Part shown: positions 43,044-51,313 of the stretch, piece after piece
How positions within the stretch are numbered: the first letter of the stretch is position 1
Layout of the letters: the number at the start of each line of letters is the position of its first letter
From: Streptosporangium saharense
GTDB lineage: Bacteria; Actinomycetota; Actinomycetes; Streptosporangiales; Streptosporangiaceae
DNA: 64,000 nt
Assembly (NCBI RefSeq): GCF_014203715.1
Contig: NZ_JACHJP010000010.1
Coordinates: 62,001-126,000 of the forward strand
Direction: 5' to 3'
Notes under the pieces: generated by a model
Databases searched by the model: none
Told to the model about the DNA's origin: nothing
What the model saw: only the letters and a program-made list of their open reading frames with translations
Program-made: the position numbers and the translations under genes

Positions 43044-43604
43044 ATGACGAGCGTGTCGTTGGGCGGGGCCGTGAAGGACGGAACCGAGGACGAGAGCCTG
43101 CTCGTCGCCGCGGCCCGCCGGGGTGACGAGAGCGCCTTCGCGGAGCTGTGGTCGATGGCGCGGAGCCCGGCCTTCGGCGTCTGCTACCACCTGACCGGCA
43201 ACCGCGCCGACGCTCTCGACGCGCTCCAGGACACGCAGTTCGCGGCCTGGCGCAACCTGTCGGGCTTCCAGGGCAGGTCGCCCTTCAGGGCCTGGGTGCT
43301 GGCCATCGCGCGCAACGCCTCCCACTCGGTGATCAGGCGCCGTCCTCCCCTCGGCGCTCACATGGCCGAGGTCGCCGAGGAACTGCTGGTCGCCGACCCC
43401 TTCGAGGACTCGGTCGCCCGGCTGGCCGACCTGCGCAGGGCGCTCGCCGGTCTGCCCGCCTCCCACCGGGAGGCACTGCTGCTGTGGGCGGGTGGTCTGA
43501 CCTACGAGCAGGTCGCGCTCTCGCTCGGGGTGCCGCTGAACACGGTCAGGACCTGGATTCACCGTGCCAGAGGACGGCTGCGGACCGGCCTGGCCGACGG
43601 CTGA
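43044..43604 (+). CDS. ECF-type RNA polymerase sigma factor
   Basis: The 186-residue protein has sigma region 2 (AFAELWSMARSPAFGVCYHLTGNRADALDALQDT, residues about 31-65, with the FRAWVLAIARNASHSVIRRR segment following) and region 4 (LPASHREALLLWAGGLTYEQVALSLGVPLNTVRTWIHRAR, about 132-172). No C-terminal extension is present. An obvious anti-sigma gene is missing next to it; the membrane-anchored GrpE-like protein encoded convergently 2 bp away is not a zinc anti-sigma factor. It may control the Hsp70-like/dynamin module, which is inference. Confidence 0.9.
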   Translation: MTSVSLGGAVKDGTEDESLLVAAARRGDESAFAELWSMARSPAFGVCYHLTGNRADALDALQDTQFAAWRNLSGFQGRSPFRAWVLAIARNASHSVIRRRPPLGAHMAEVAEELLVADPFEDSVARLADLRRALAGLPASHREALLLWAGGLTYEQVALSLGVPLNTVRTWIHRARGRLRTGLADG

Positions 43605-43606
43605 TC

Positions 43607-44443
43607 TCACCCCGCACTCTCGCTCCTGGGCGCCTCGTGGCGGTAGACGGCGACCTGCGGTACGCGGATCACCCGGCCGCCGTCGGCGTAGCCCTTCTTG
43701 ACGGTCTCGGCGACCGTGTCGTGCAGTTCCGGCCGGTCGGTCGGCTCGGTGCCGAACGCCTCGTGCAGGCGCGGGTCGAACCGCTGCCCGTCCGGGACGA
43801 TCTCCCGCACCCCGGCCCTGTTCAGGCCGTCCCCGAGGACGTCGGCCAGCCGGGGATGGCGTTCGGCGACCTGGTCGCGGCAGCCGATGCAGGCCTCGAC
43901 CAGGGCCTGCCTGCCCGGATGCCCCCCGGAGAACAGCCGCTCGACCTGCTGGGTGAGCGCCTGGCTGATCCCGCTGCCCGCGACCTCGGTGAGCGCCTCG
44001 GCCAGCGGATCTCTTTCCGGTACGGCGGGCGGCGCCGGCGAGGGGGAGGGCTGCCACGGGTACGGCGGCGCCCCGGGAGCCCCCTCAGGAGCCACGGGGG
44101 CGCCCTGCCAGGAAGCCGCGGGGGAGGCCGTCCGCCGACCCCGTGACCACAGATAGAAGCCTCCCGCGCCCGCCACGGCGAGCGCGGCGGCGAGTGCGAC
44201 CAGCAGGGGGACGGGGAGCGGGAACGGTCCGCCCGGCGTCCCCGCCTCGCCGGGCGTCACCCCCTGCCCCCTGCGCAGGGGCCGTACGGCCTCTCCCTGG
44301 GAGACGTCCGGCCCCTCGGGCTCCGATGAGGTGGCGACGGTCCGCGTCCGCCCGTCCGCCGCCCCTCCCACGAGGCCGCAGGCGCCGAGCGCCGCGCAGG
44401 CCAGCAGGAACAACAGGGGCAGGAGCGCGCGTCGGTCTCTCAT
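43607..44443 (-). CDS. Membrane-anchored GrpE-like protein
   Basis: The 278-residue protein starts with a signal sequence containing a lipobox-like LGAC (C22), then a Pro/Gly-rich segment, one membrane helix (about 75-98), a disordered Pro/Ala region and a C-terminal domain (about 190-268). That domain resembles the beta-domain of GrpE, the Hsp70 nucleotide exchange factor: GVREIVPDGQRFDPRLHEAF, then VAETVKKGYADGGRVIRVPQVAVY. The topology would place it in the cytoplasm. The long GrpE coiled coil is absent. It is a plausible exchange factor for the Hsp70-like ATPase at 36451-38922. Confidence 0.8.
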   Translation of the reverse strand: MRDRRALLPLLFLLACAALGACGLVGGAADGRTRTVATSSEPEGPDVSQGEAVRPLRRGQGVTPGEAGTPGGPFPLPVPLLVALAAALAVAGAGGFYLWSRGRRTASPAASWQGAPVAPEGAPGAPPYPWQPSPSPAPPAVPERDPLAEALTEVAGSGISQALTQQVERLFSGGHPGRQALVEACIGCRDQVAERHPRLADVLGDGLNRAGVREIVPDGQRFDPRLHEAFGTEPTDRPELHDTVAETVKKGYADGGRVIRVPQVAVYRHEAPRSESAG

Positions 44444-44527
44444 CGGGTGTCTTTCTCGTCTGTCGCCCGTGTGGATCGCGACCGGGTTCCCCCCTGGTGG
44501 TCACACGGGCTCACGCTGCTCGTGCGG

Positions 44528-44776
44528 TCAGGCGGTGGGGAAGGGGCCCGAGGTCTGGGTGTAGTCGGCGACGCCGTCGCCGTCGTAGTCGATCCGCGCC
44601 TCGTCGATGTAGCCGTCACCGTCGTTGTCGAGGTAGACGACGTCGGTCACCCCGTCGCCGTCGGTGTCGTAGCGCTCCTCGTTGGCGTAGCCGTCGCCGT
44701 CGGTGTCGATCAGCTGGGCGTCGGCGCTGCCGTCACCGTCGTAGTCGACCAGGTCGGAGGTGGCGAAGTCGCTCAT
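44528..44776 (-). CDS. Small acidic protein of five DxDGDG repeats
   Basis: The 82-residue protein consists almost entirely of five 13-14-residue repeats (DYDGDGSADAQLI, DTDGDGYANEERY, DTDGDGVTDVVYL, DNDGDGYIDEARI, DYDGDGVADYTQT). Each has the Asp spacing of calcium-binding EF-hand or thrombospondin type 3 loops. There is no signal peptide or membrane helix, so it appears cytoplasmic unless exported by an unusual route. ATG 44776 has AAAGGAA upstream. It precedes the GrpE-like gene on the same strand with an 84-bp gap, so they may share a transcript. Confidence 0.82.
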   Translation of the reverse strand: MSDFATSDLVDYDGDGSADAQLIDTDGDGYANEERYDTDGDGVTDVVYLDNDGDGYIDEARIDYDGDGVADYTQTSGPFPTA

Positions 44777-44909
44777 GTTCGTTCCTTTCGGGTGGTGTTC
44801 AACAGGTGAGAGTGACCTTGGCCGTGTTTAGTTGCACCCGAGGGGGAAAATTTTTTCACGACTTTTCCGACCTTCCGGATCTGCCGCATTCTGGCTCGTC
44901 AGGACCGGT

Positions 44910-46670
44910 TCAGCTCAACGCGCGGGCCACATGGATCAGCGGGACGTGACTGAAGGCCTGCGGGAAGTTGCCGACCATCCGGCCGTAGCGGGGGTCGTAC
45001 TCCTCGGCGAGCAGCCCGACGTCGTTGCGTAGCGCCAGCAGGCGCTCGAACAGCTCGACGGCCTCCTCCTTGCGCCCGATCATCGCCAGCGCCTCGGCCA
45101 GCCAGAAGCTGCACGCCAGGAACGCGCCCTCACCCCCGGGCAGGCCGTCCACGTCGTTGTCCTCCTGCACCGGATAACGCAGCACGAAGCCGTCCACCAT
45201 CAGCTCGCGCTGGATCGCCTCGATGGTGCCGACCACCCTGGGGTCCTCGGGGGGCAGGAAGCCGACCATGGGGATCATCAGCAGGGAGGCGTCCAGCTCC
45301 GCCGAGCCGTACGACTGGGTGAAGGTGCCGCGCGCGGTGTCGAAGGCCTTGTGGCAGATCTCGGCGTGGATCCGGTCGCGCAGTTCCCGCCAGCGCTCGA
45401 CGGGGCCCGTCCTGCCGAACCGCTCGACCTGCCTGACGGCCCGGTCGAGGGCGACCCAGCACATCACCTTGGAGTGGGTGAAGTGCCTGCGCGGCCCCCT
45501 GACCTCCCACAGGCCCTCGTCGGGCTCGTCCCAGTGGGCCTCCACGTAGCCGATCAGCTCACGCTGGATGGTCCACGCCCTGTCGTCGGGCTCCATGCCC
45601 GAGACGCGCGACAGGTACAGGGAGTTCATCACCTCGCCGTAGACGTCGAGCTGGAGCTGGGTGACCGCGTCGTTGCCGATCCTGACCGGGCGGGAGGCCT
45701 CGTAGCCGGGCAGCCAGGACAGTTCGAGCTCGGTCAGCCTGCGCTCGCCGGTCACGCTGTACATGATCTGCAGGTCCTGGGCGCGGCCCGCGATGGCGCG
45801 CAGCAGCCACGCCCGCCAGGAGCGGGCCTCGTCCAGGTAACCGGCGCCGATGAGCGCTTCGAGCGTCATGGTCGCGTCACGCAGCCAGCAGTAGCGGTAG
45901 TCCCAGTTGCGGACCCCGCCGAGGTCCTCGGGCAGCGAGGTGGTCGGGGCGGCCACGATGCCGCCGGTCGGGGCGTAGGTGAGCGCCTTGAGCGTGATGA
46001 GCGAGCGGACCACGGCGTCGCGCCACGGGCCCTGGTAGGTGCACTGGCCGAGCCACTCCTCCCAGAGCTGCTCGGTCTGGGCGAGCTGCTCGAAGGGGTC
46101 GATCTCGACGGGCCTGGCCTCGTGGGAGGGGTGCCAGGTGAAGACGAAGGCCAGACGGTCGCCCTCGTTGACGCGGAACCTCGCCTTGTGGGCGTAGTCG
46201 CCGCCGTGCAGCGGGACGGGGGAGTGCAGCCACACCGAGTCGGGGCCGCCGACGGCCTGCAGCAGCCCGTCGCTGCGGCGCACCCAGGGCACGATGCGGC
46301 CGTAGTCGAAGCGGATGCGGATCTCGGTGGCCATCTCGACGGTGCCGGAGACGCCCTCGACGATCCTGACCAGGTCGGGGTTGACGTGCCTGGTCGGCAT
46401 GAAGTCCGTGACGCGGACCGTGCCCGTCGGGGTGTCCCACTCGCTCTCCAGCACCAGGGACTCACCCCGGTAGCTCCGCCGGGTGGCGTCGGCCCGCCCC
46501 GTGTCGGCGGGGCCGAGCCACCACTGCCCGTGGTGCTTGTCGCCGAGCAGCGCCGCGAAGCACGCCGGTGAGTCGAACTTGGGCAGGCAGAGCCAGTCGA
46601 TGGAGCCGTTGCGGCCGACCAGGGCCGCCGACTGCATGTCGCCTATGAGGGCGTAGTCCTCGATCCGCAT
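44910..46670 (-). CDS. Glycoside hydrolase family 15 protein (trehalase/glucoamylase-like)
   Basis: The 586-residue cytoplasmic protein has an N-terminal beta-sandwich (about 1-220) and an (alpha/alpha)6 barrel. Catalytic acid and base candidates are E389 in DEGLWEVRG and E556/E557 in LLAEEYDP. The WDYRYCWLRDA motif is typical of this GH15 subgroup, which includes mycobacterial trehalase. No signal peptide is visible, favouring an intracellular substrate such as trehalose. ATG 46670 is used. Confidence 0.92.
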   Translation of the reverse strand: MRIEDYALIGDMQSAALVGRNGSIDWLCLPKFDSPACFAALLGDKHHGQWWLGPADTGRADATRRSYRGESLVLESEWDTPTGTVRVTDFMPTRHVNPDLVRIVEGVSGTVEMATEIRIRFDYGRIVPWVRRSDGLLQAVGGPDSVWLHSPVPLHGGDYAHKARFRVNEGDRLAFVFTWHPSHEARPVEIDPFEQLAQTEQLWEEWLGQCTYQGPWRDAVVRSLITLKALTYAPTGGIVAAPTTSLPEDLGGVRNWDYRYCWLRDATMTLEALIGAGYLDEARSWRAWLLRAIAGRAQDLQIMYSVTGERRLTELELSWLPGYEASRPVRIGNDAVTQLQLDVYGEVMNSLYLSRVSGMEPDDRAWTIQRELIGYVEAHWDEPDEGLWEVRGPRRHFTHSKVMCWVALDRAVRQVERFGRTGPVERWRELRDRIHAEICHKAFDTARGTFTQSYGSAELDASLLMIPMVGFLPPEDPRVVGTIEAIQRELMVDGFVLRYPVQEDNDVDGLPGGEGAFLACSFWLAEALAMIGRKEEAVELFERLLALRNDVGLLAEEYDPRYGRMVGNFPQAFSHVPLIHVARALS

Positions 46671-46703
46671 GTGCTTGACGCTAACGCCTCCGCGGCGCCC
46701 CGA

Positions 46704-47327
46704 TCAGTCCTTGGGCCGCATCAACGGCATGAAGAACTGGGTCAGCGGGCCGATGGCCAGCGCGAAGACCAGGGTGCCAAGACCCACGGTTCCGCCGAGC
46801 AGCCAGCCCACGGCCAGCGCGGTCACCTCGATGAGGGTCCTGGCCGAGCGGATGGACAGGCCCAGGCGGTTCAGGCCGGTCATCAGGCCGTCGCGCGGCC
46901 CGGGCCCCAGGCCCGCGCCGATGTACAGGCCGGTCGCCGCACCGGTCGCGACGACGCCGAGCAGCAGATACGCCCACCGTACGGCCAGCGGTCCCGGCTC
47001 CGGAGCCAGCCACATGGCGGCGTCGGCGAACAGCCCGAGGAACAGGACGTTGCTGAGGGTGCCGATGCCGGGCCGCTGCCTGAGGGGGATCCACAGCAGC
47101 ATGACCGCGGCGCCGACCAGGATGATCCAGGTGCCGATGGACAGGCCGAGGTGGATGGACAGTCCCTGGTGGAAGACGTCCCACGGGCTGCCGCCGAGCC
47201 GTGACTCGATCTGCAGGCCGATGCCGACGCCGTAGAGCGCCAGCCCGGAGTACAGGCGCAGGAGACGACCGGGGAACGACCCGAGGGTGGGAAGAGAAGC
47301 CTCGCTCATAATGGCCTTATCGTCCAT
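46704..47327 (-). CDS. YczE-family membrane protein
   Basis: The 207-residue protein has five hydrophobic segments and the YczE pattern (LYSGLALYGVGIGLQIESRLGGSPWDVFHQGLS, residues about 22-54, and GLGPGPRDGLMTGL). YczE proteins are usually encoded beside a MocR-type regulator, as here. The transported molecule is unknown. ATG 47327 is chosen because GAGGAG lies 7 nt upstream; an earlier start at 47354 would run into the divergent promoter. Its first codons overlap one of the direct repeats that probably bind the regulator. Confidence 0.88.
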   Translation of the reverse strand: MDDKAIMSEASLPTLGSFPGRLLRLYSGLALYGVGIGLQIESRLGGSPWDVFHQGLSIHLGLSIGTWIILVGAAVMLLWIPLRQRPGIGTLSNVLFLGLFADAAMWLAPEPGPLAVRWAYLLLGVVATGAATGLYIGAGLGPGPRDGLMTGLNRLGLSIRSARTLIEVTALAVGWLLGGTVGLGTLVFALAIGPLTQFFMPLMRPKD

Positions 47328-47373
47328 GCCATTACTCCTCACCAAAAGGGCCAATCCCGAAAAATGGCCTTAT
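47310..47373 (+). promoter_or_regulatory. Direct-repeat operator for the MocR-type regulator
   Basis: AATGGCCTTAT occurs at 47310-47320 and 47363-47373, in the same orientation and 53 bp apart (about five helical turns). A related inverted half (AAAAGGGCCAAT, 47344-47355) lies between. The second copy overlaps the -10 TATAGT of the regulator gene. Direct repeats with an inverted third element are typical for MocR-family regulators. Confidence 0.6.
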
Positions 47374-47376
47374 AGT
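47371..47376 (+). promoter_or_regulatory. -10 hexamer of the MocR-type regulator gene
   Basis: TATAGT ends 7 nt before GTG 47384, supporting a leaderless start there. It overlaps an AATGGCCTTAT repeat, so the regulator may repress itself. Confidence 0.55.
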
Positions 47377-47383
47377 GGGTGAG

Positions 47384-48817
47384 GTGGACCGCTACATGAG
47401 CGGCGTCCAGCTCGCTCGCCTCCTGGCGATCGACCCCGGCGCCAAGCCGTACTACAGGACCCTGGCCGAGACCGTGAGATCGCTGATCCTCGACGGGCGG
47501 CTGCCCGTGCGGGTGCGCGTCCCCGCCGAGCGGCACCTCGCCGAGGCGCTCGGCGTCAGCCGTACGACCGTGACCTCCGCCTACGACCGGCTGCGCGAGC
47601 AGGGTTACCTGGAGAGCAGACAGGGGGCGGGAAGCTGGACGGCGCTGCCGGACGCGGGCTCGCTGGGCGCGGAGAACCCCTGGATCGCCGCCGAGGACGA
47701 CGGGATGATGCCGCTGCACTGCGCGGCCCCCTCGGCGTCCAGGACGCTGCCCGCCGCCATCGCCGCGGCGGGGGAGAGCTATCCGCGCTACACGCTCGGC
47801 ATGGGCTACGACCCGGTCGGGATCGCGCCGCTGCGCCAGGCCATCGCCGACCGCTACTGCGAGCGTGGGCTGGCCACCAGGCCCGAGCAGATCTTCGTCA
47901 CCGCGGGCGCCCAGCACGGCCTCCACCTGCTGGCCATGGCACTGCTCTCGCCGGGCGACCCGTTCCTGATCGAGTCGCCGACCTACCCGCACGCGATCGA
48001 CGTGGCCAGGGAGCGCGGCGCCAGGATCGTCCCGGTCGGCATCCCCGACGACGGCTGGCACCTGGACCTGCTCACCTGCGCGATGCGCCAGTCCGCGGCC
48101 CGCCTGGCCTACGTCATCCCCGACTTCCACAACCCCACCGGGCACCTGATGGACGACGCCACCAGGGCCGGGCTGGTGGGCGCGGCCAGGAGATACGACA
48201 CCACGCTGATCGTGGACGAGACCTGGAGCGAACTGGACATCGACGAGGTGCCCAGGACCAGCCCGCTGGCCGCCTTCGACACCGACGGCAGGGTGATCAG
48301 CCTGGGCTCCGCCTCCAAGCTGTGGTGGGGCGGCCTGCGCATCGGCTGGATCCGCGCCGGGTCCGCCATGGTGCGCCGCCTGGCCACCCTGCGCGCCTTC
48401 GTCGACATCGCCAGCTCCCTGTTCGAGCAGCTCGTCGTGGCCAGGCTGTTCGAGGACATCGAGGAGACCAGGGCCGAGCGCCGCCGCGGCCTCGGCGCCT
48501 CCAGGACCGCCCTGGTCACCGCGCTGGCCGAGCACATGCCCGACTGGGACTTCACCGTGCCCAAGGGCGGGGGCTCGCTGTGGGTCAGGCTGCCGGAGCC
48601 CTCGGGCAGCCTGCTGGCCGAGGCCGCCGCCTGCCAGGGTGTACGGCTCGCCCCCGGCACCTGGTTCGGCGTGGACGGCACGCTCGAAGGCAGGCTGCGC
48701 CTTCCCTTCACCCAGTCACTGCAGGTCGTCACGGAGGCGGTCGCCCGCATCGCCGAGGCCAGGATCAGGGGCCCGTACGGCACCCGCCACGCCCCGCCGC
48801 TGACCCCCGCCCTGTGA
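47384..48817 (+). CDS. MocR/YczR-type GntR regulator with aminotransferase-like domain
   Basis: The 477-residue protein joins an N-terminal GntR winged helix (about residues 15-85: VRVPAERHLAEALGVSRTTVTSAYDRLREQGYLE) to a fold-type I aminotransferase-like domain. The PLP Lys is K312 in SLGSASKLWWGGLRIGW; the PLP ring-stacking region and the DFHNPTG segment are present. These regulators sense PLP or amino-acid adducts. It is divergent to a YczE gene, the classic YczR-YczE pair. GTG 47384 is preferred; GTG 47375 and ATG 47396 are alternatives. Confidence 0.93.
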   Translation: MDRYMSGVQLARLLAIDPGAKPYYRTLAETVRSLILDGRLPVRVRVPAERHLAEALGVSRTTVTSAYDRLREQGYLESRQGAGSWTALPDAGSLGAENPWIAAEDDGMMPLHCAAPSASRTLPAAIAAAGESYPRYTLGMGYDPVGIAPLRQAIADRYCERGLATRPEQIFVTAGAQHGLHLLAMALLSPGDPFLIESPTYPHAIDVARERGARIVPVGIPDDGWHLDLLTCAMRQSAARLAYVIPDFHNPTGHLMDDATRAGLVGAARRYDTTLIVDETWSELDIDEVPRTSPLAAFDTDGRVISLGSASKLWWGGLRIGWIRAGSAMVRRLATLRAFVDIASSLFEQLVVARLFEDIEETRAERRRGLGASRTALVTALAEHMPDWDFTVPKGGGSLWVRLPEPSGSLLAEAAACQGVRLAPGTWFGVDGTLEGRLRLPFTQSLQVVTEAVARIAEARIRGPYGTRHAPPLTPAL

Positions 48818-49054
48818 TCAGGCGGCCTCGGCCGCCTGTCCCGCCTCCTGCAGGGTGTGGGACCGGTGCTGCTCGGAGAGCAGGTGACCGACGCCGACGA
48901 CGACCGCGACGGGCCAGTCGATGATCTCCAGGGCGCCGAGTACCCCGAGCACCGCGTAGAAGGCCAGCCGTTCCGGCGGCGGCACCTTCACCGTCCCCGC
49001 CAGCGGCAGTGTGACCTCGTGGGGCCAGCCCCCGGACTTCTTCGCCTTGGCCAT
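48818..49054 (-). CDS. Small hypothetical protein with one membrane segment
   Basis: The 78-residue protein begins MAKAKKSGGWPHEV, has a hydrophobic segment at about residues 32-55 (AFYAVLGVLGALEIIDWPVAVVVGV) and an alanine-rich charged tail (HLLSEQHRSHTLQEAGQAAEAA). ATG 49054 has GGGAGG 5 nt upstream. It is convergent with the MocR gene; the stop codons abut. I do not recognise a function; similar small proteins are widespread in actinomycetes. Confidence 0.75.
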   Translation of the reverse strand: MAKAKKSGGWPHEVTLPLAGTVKVPPPERLAFYAVLGVLGALEIIDWPVAVVVGVGHLLSEQHRSHTLQEAGQAAEAA

Positions 49055-49160
49055 GGTGGCCTCCCGTGAGTTGGGGCGCCTACCGGCGCGATGCCCGGGC
49101 TGATAGGCCGCGTAACGCGACTTGACCAGGCTTTTCACCACACGGGCCGTTCGGGGGGCG

Positions 49161-49772
49161 CTACTCCGAGGCGACGCCCCTGGCGAGCGGGGCGCGCCAG
49201 CGCAGCCGCATCGCGGCGATGCGCAGCCCGAACCCGAGCACGGCCGCGGCCAGCGTCGCGGGCCATCCGTGCAGGTCCATGCTGTAGAGCACGGCCATCA
49301 CCGCCGAGCAGAACAGGGCGGGCACCGCGTAGAGCTGGCGGTCGTACAGCAGGATGGGGATCTGCCCGGACAGGACGTCGCGCAGCACGCCGCCGCCGAC
49401 GCCCGTGGTGACCCCGAGCAGCGTCGCGTGCAGCGGGCTCAGGCCGTAGCTCAGCGCCTTCTCCGTGCCCACCACGGAGAACAGGCCGAGACCGGCCGCG
49501 TCGAACACGTTGACGGCGGGCATCACCCGCTGCACGTGCGGATGCCAGAAGAACACGATGCCCGTCGCGATCACGGGGGCGAGCACGTAGCCGGTGCTGG
49601 TGAAGGCGGCGGGCCGCACGTTGAGGATCAGGTCGCGCAGGATGCCGCCGCCGAGCGCGGTCATCTCCGCCAGTACGGCCATGCCGACCACGTCCAGTCG
49701 CCTGCGGACTCCCACGAGCGCCCCGGAGAGAGCGAAGACGAATATTCCGACGAGGTCGAGCAGCTGATTCAC
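49161..49772 (-). CDS. TRIC/UPF0126-family membrane protein
   Basis: The 203-residue protein has seven hydrophobic segments and two inverted repeats, each with the glycine-rich motif of the family (ALGGGILRDLIL and GVGGGVLRDVLS). Prokaryotic TRIC proteins form trimeric cation channels. ATG 49772 gives the normal family length and N-terminus (MNQLLDLVGIFVFALSGALVG). The neighbours give no clear functional clue. Confidence 0.93.
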   Translation of the reverse strand: MNQLLDLVGIFVFALSGALVGVRRRLDVVGMAVLAEMTALGGGILRDLILNVRPAAFTSTGYVLAPVIATGIVFFWHPHVQRVMPAVNVFDAAGLGLFSVVGTEKALSYGLSPLHATLLGVTTGVGGGVLRDVLSGQIPILLYDRQLYAVPALFCSAVMAVLYSMDLHGWPATLAAAVLGFGLRIAAMRLRWRAPLARGVASE

Positions 49773-49810
49773 TGATAAATCATCCCATGACCGGCTCTAT
49801 GGGTTTTACG

Positions 49811-51313
49811 TCACATTTCCGAGGTTCTGGGGGCTGTGTGGTCATGTTCCCGCATCAGCACCCGCAGCCGTGGCACGAACAGGAACAGCAGCACGCCCGC
49901 CACCACCGCGATCGCCGCCAGCGTGAGGAAGTAGGCCGGATCTGACATGTACTCCCTGAGCCTGCCCGTCTGCCCGCCGACCGCGTCGCCGATCGAGATG
50001 GCGATGAACCAGACGCCGAGCATCTGCCCCTTGAACGCCTGGGGGGCGAGCTTGCTGGTGACCGAGAGCCCGACTGGGCTCAGCGCCAGCTCCCCGAAGA
50101 CCTGGACGAGGTAGACCGGCACCAGCCACCACACCGAGACCCGCCCGCTGCCGGCCAGCGTGGAGGCCACCGCCATGATCACGAAGCTCAGGCCGACCAT
50201 GAGCAGCGCGAAGGCGAACTTCTGCGGGGCCGTGACCCGCTCGCCCAGCTTCACCCACAGCGCCGCGAAGACCGGCACCAGGAGCATGATGAACAGCGGG
50301 TTGAACGACTGCGTGGCCGCCGCGGTGATGCGCACGCCGAACAGCGTCAGGTCGGTGTGGTCGTCGGCGAAGAACAGCAGCACGGTCGGGGCCAGGTCGT
50401 AGATCATCCAGAAGACGGCCGCGGCGGCGAACAGCCAGATATAGGCCCGCATCCCCGCGCGCTCCGCCGGGGTCAGGTTGTGGCTGCCCAGCAGGATGTA
50501 GCCGAAGTAGACCACCGGGACGATCACGATCACCACGGTCAGCGCCAGCGCGAAGGCGTCGAGGCTGAAGGTGCCCGAGGCCGCCCAGAGCGCCAGGACC
50601 ACGGCGACCGCCACGGCCGAGCCGACGGCGACGAGGGTGAAGCGCCCGCGCTCGGCGGGGGTCAGCCGGTGCCCCGGCTCGTCGCCGACCCCCCGCAGGT
50701 GGGAGCGGCCCGCCACGTACTGCACCAGGCCCAGGGCCATCCCGACGGCCGCCGCCCCGAAGCCCAGGTGCCAGCGGTCGCCGGAGGCGAGCCAGCCGAC
50801 CACGAGCGGGGCGATGAAGGCCCCCAGGTTGATGCCGAGGTAGAACAGGGAGAAGCCCGCGTCCCTGCGCGCGTCGGCGTCCTCCGGGTAGAGCTTGCCG
50901 ACCATCGCGGAGATGTTCGGCTTCAGCAGCCCCGTCCCGGCGATGATGAGCAGCAGGCCAAGGGCCACGAAGACGCCCGTCCCGACCGGGATCGCCATGC
51001 TGATGTGCCCGAACATGATGACCAGGCCGCCCCACAGCACCGCCCTGCGGGCGCCGAGGACCCGGTCGGCGATCCAACCGCCGGGCAGGGCGACCAGATA
51101 GATCAGGGCGCCGTAGACGCCGACGAGCGCCTGCGCGGTCCCCTTGCCCATGCCCAGCCCGCCGACGGCGGGGGAGGCGGCCATGAAGGTGGCCAGGATC
51201 GCGCGCAGGCCGTACCAGCTGAAGCGTTCCCACATCTCGGTGCCGAACAGTGTGGCGAGGCCGCGTGGATGCCCGAAGAAGGTCTTATCGTCCGCCTTTG
51301 TCCCCGATGTCAT
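49811..51313 (-). CDS. POT/PTR2-family proton-coupled oligopeptide transporter
   Basis: The 500-residue protein has 12-14 membrane segments. The POT signature ExxERFxYY appears as EMWERFSWYGLRA near residue 26, and the second conserved block (GTGLLKPNISAMVGKLY, with LFYLGINLGAFIAPL nearby) is present. It should import di- and tripeptides with protons. ATG 51313 is preceded by GGGAGG; the reading frame is open further upstream but crosses the divergent promoter region. Confidence 0.94.
   Translation of the reverse strand: MTSGTKADDKTFFGHPRGLATLFGTEMWERFSWYGLRAILATFMAASPAVGGLGMGKGTAQALVGVYGALIYLVALPGGWIADRVLGARRAVLWGGLVIMFGHISMAIPVGTGVFVALGLLLIIAGTGLLKPNISAMVGKLYPEDADARRDAGFSLFYLGINLGAFIAPLVVGWLASGDRWHLGFGAAAVGMALGLVQYVAGRSHLRGVGDEPGHRLTPAERGRFTLVAVGSAVAVAVVLALWAASGTFSLDAFALALTVVIVIVPVVYFGYILLGSHNLTPAERAGMRAYIWLFAAAAVFWMIYDLAPTVLLFFADDHTDLTLFGVRITAAATQSFNPLFIMLLVPVFAALWVKLGERVTAPQKFAFALLMVGLSFVIMAVASTLAGSGRVSVWWLVPVYLVQVFGELALSPVGLSVTSKLAPQAFKGQMLGVWFIAISIGDAVGGQTGRLREYMSDPAYFLTLAAIAVVAGVLLFLFVPRLRVLMREHDHTAPRTSEM

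Noticed and set aside
44776-44850. ECF promoter for the DxDGDG gene (GCAAC ... GTC on the minus strand)
   Set aside because: The spacing between the two elements is about 14 nt, shorter than the usual 16-18 nt, so it was not called.
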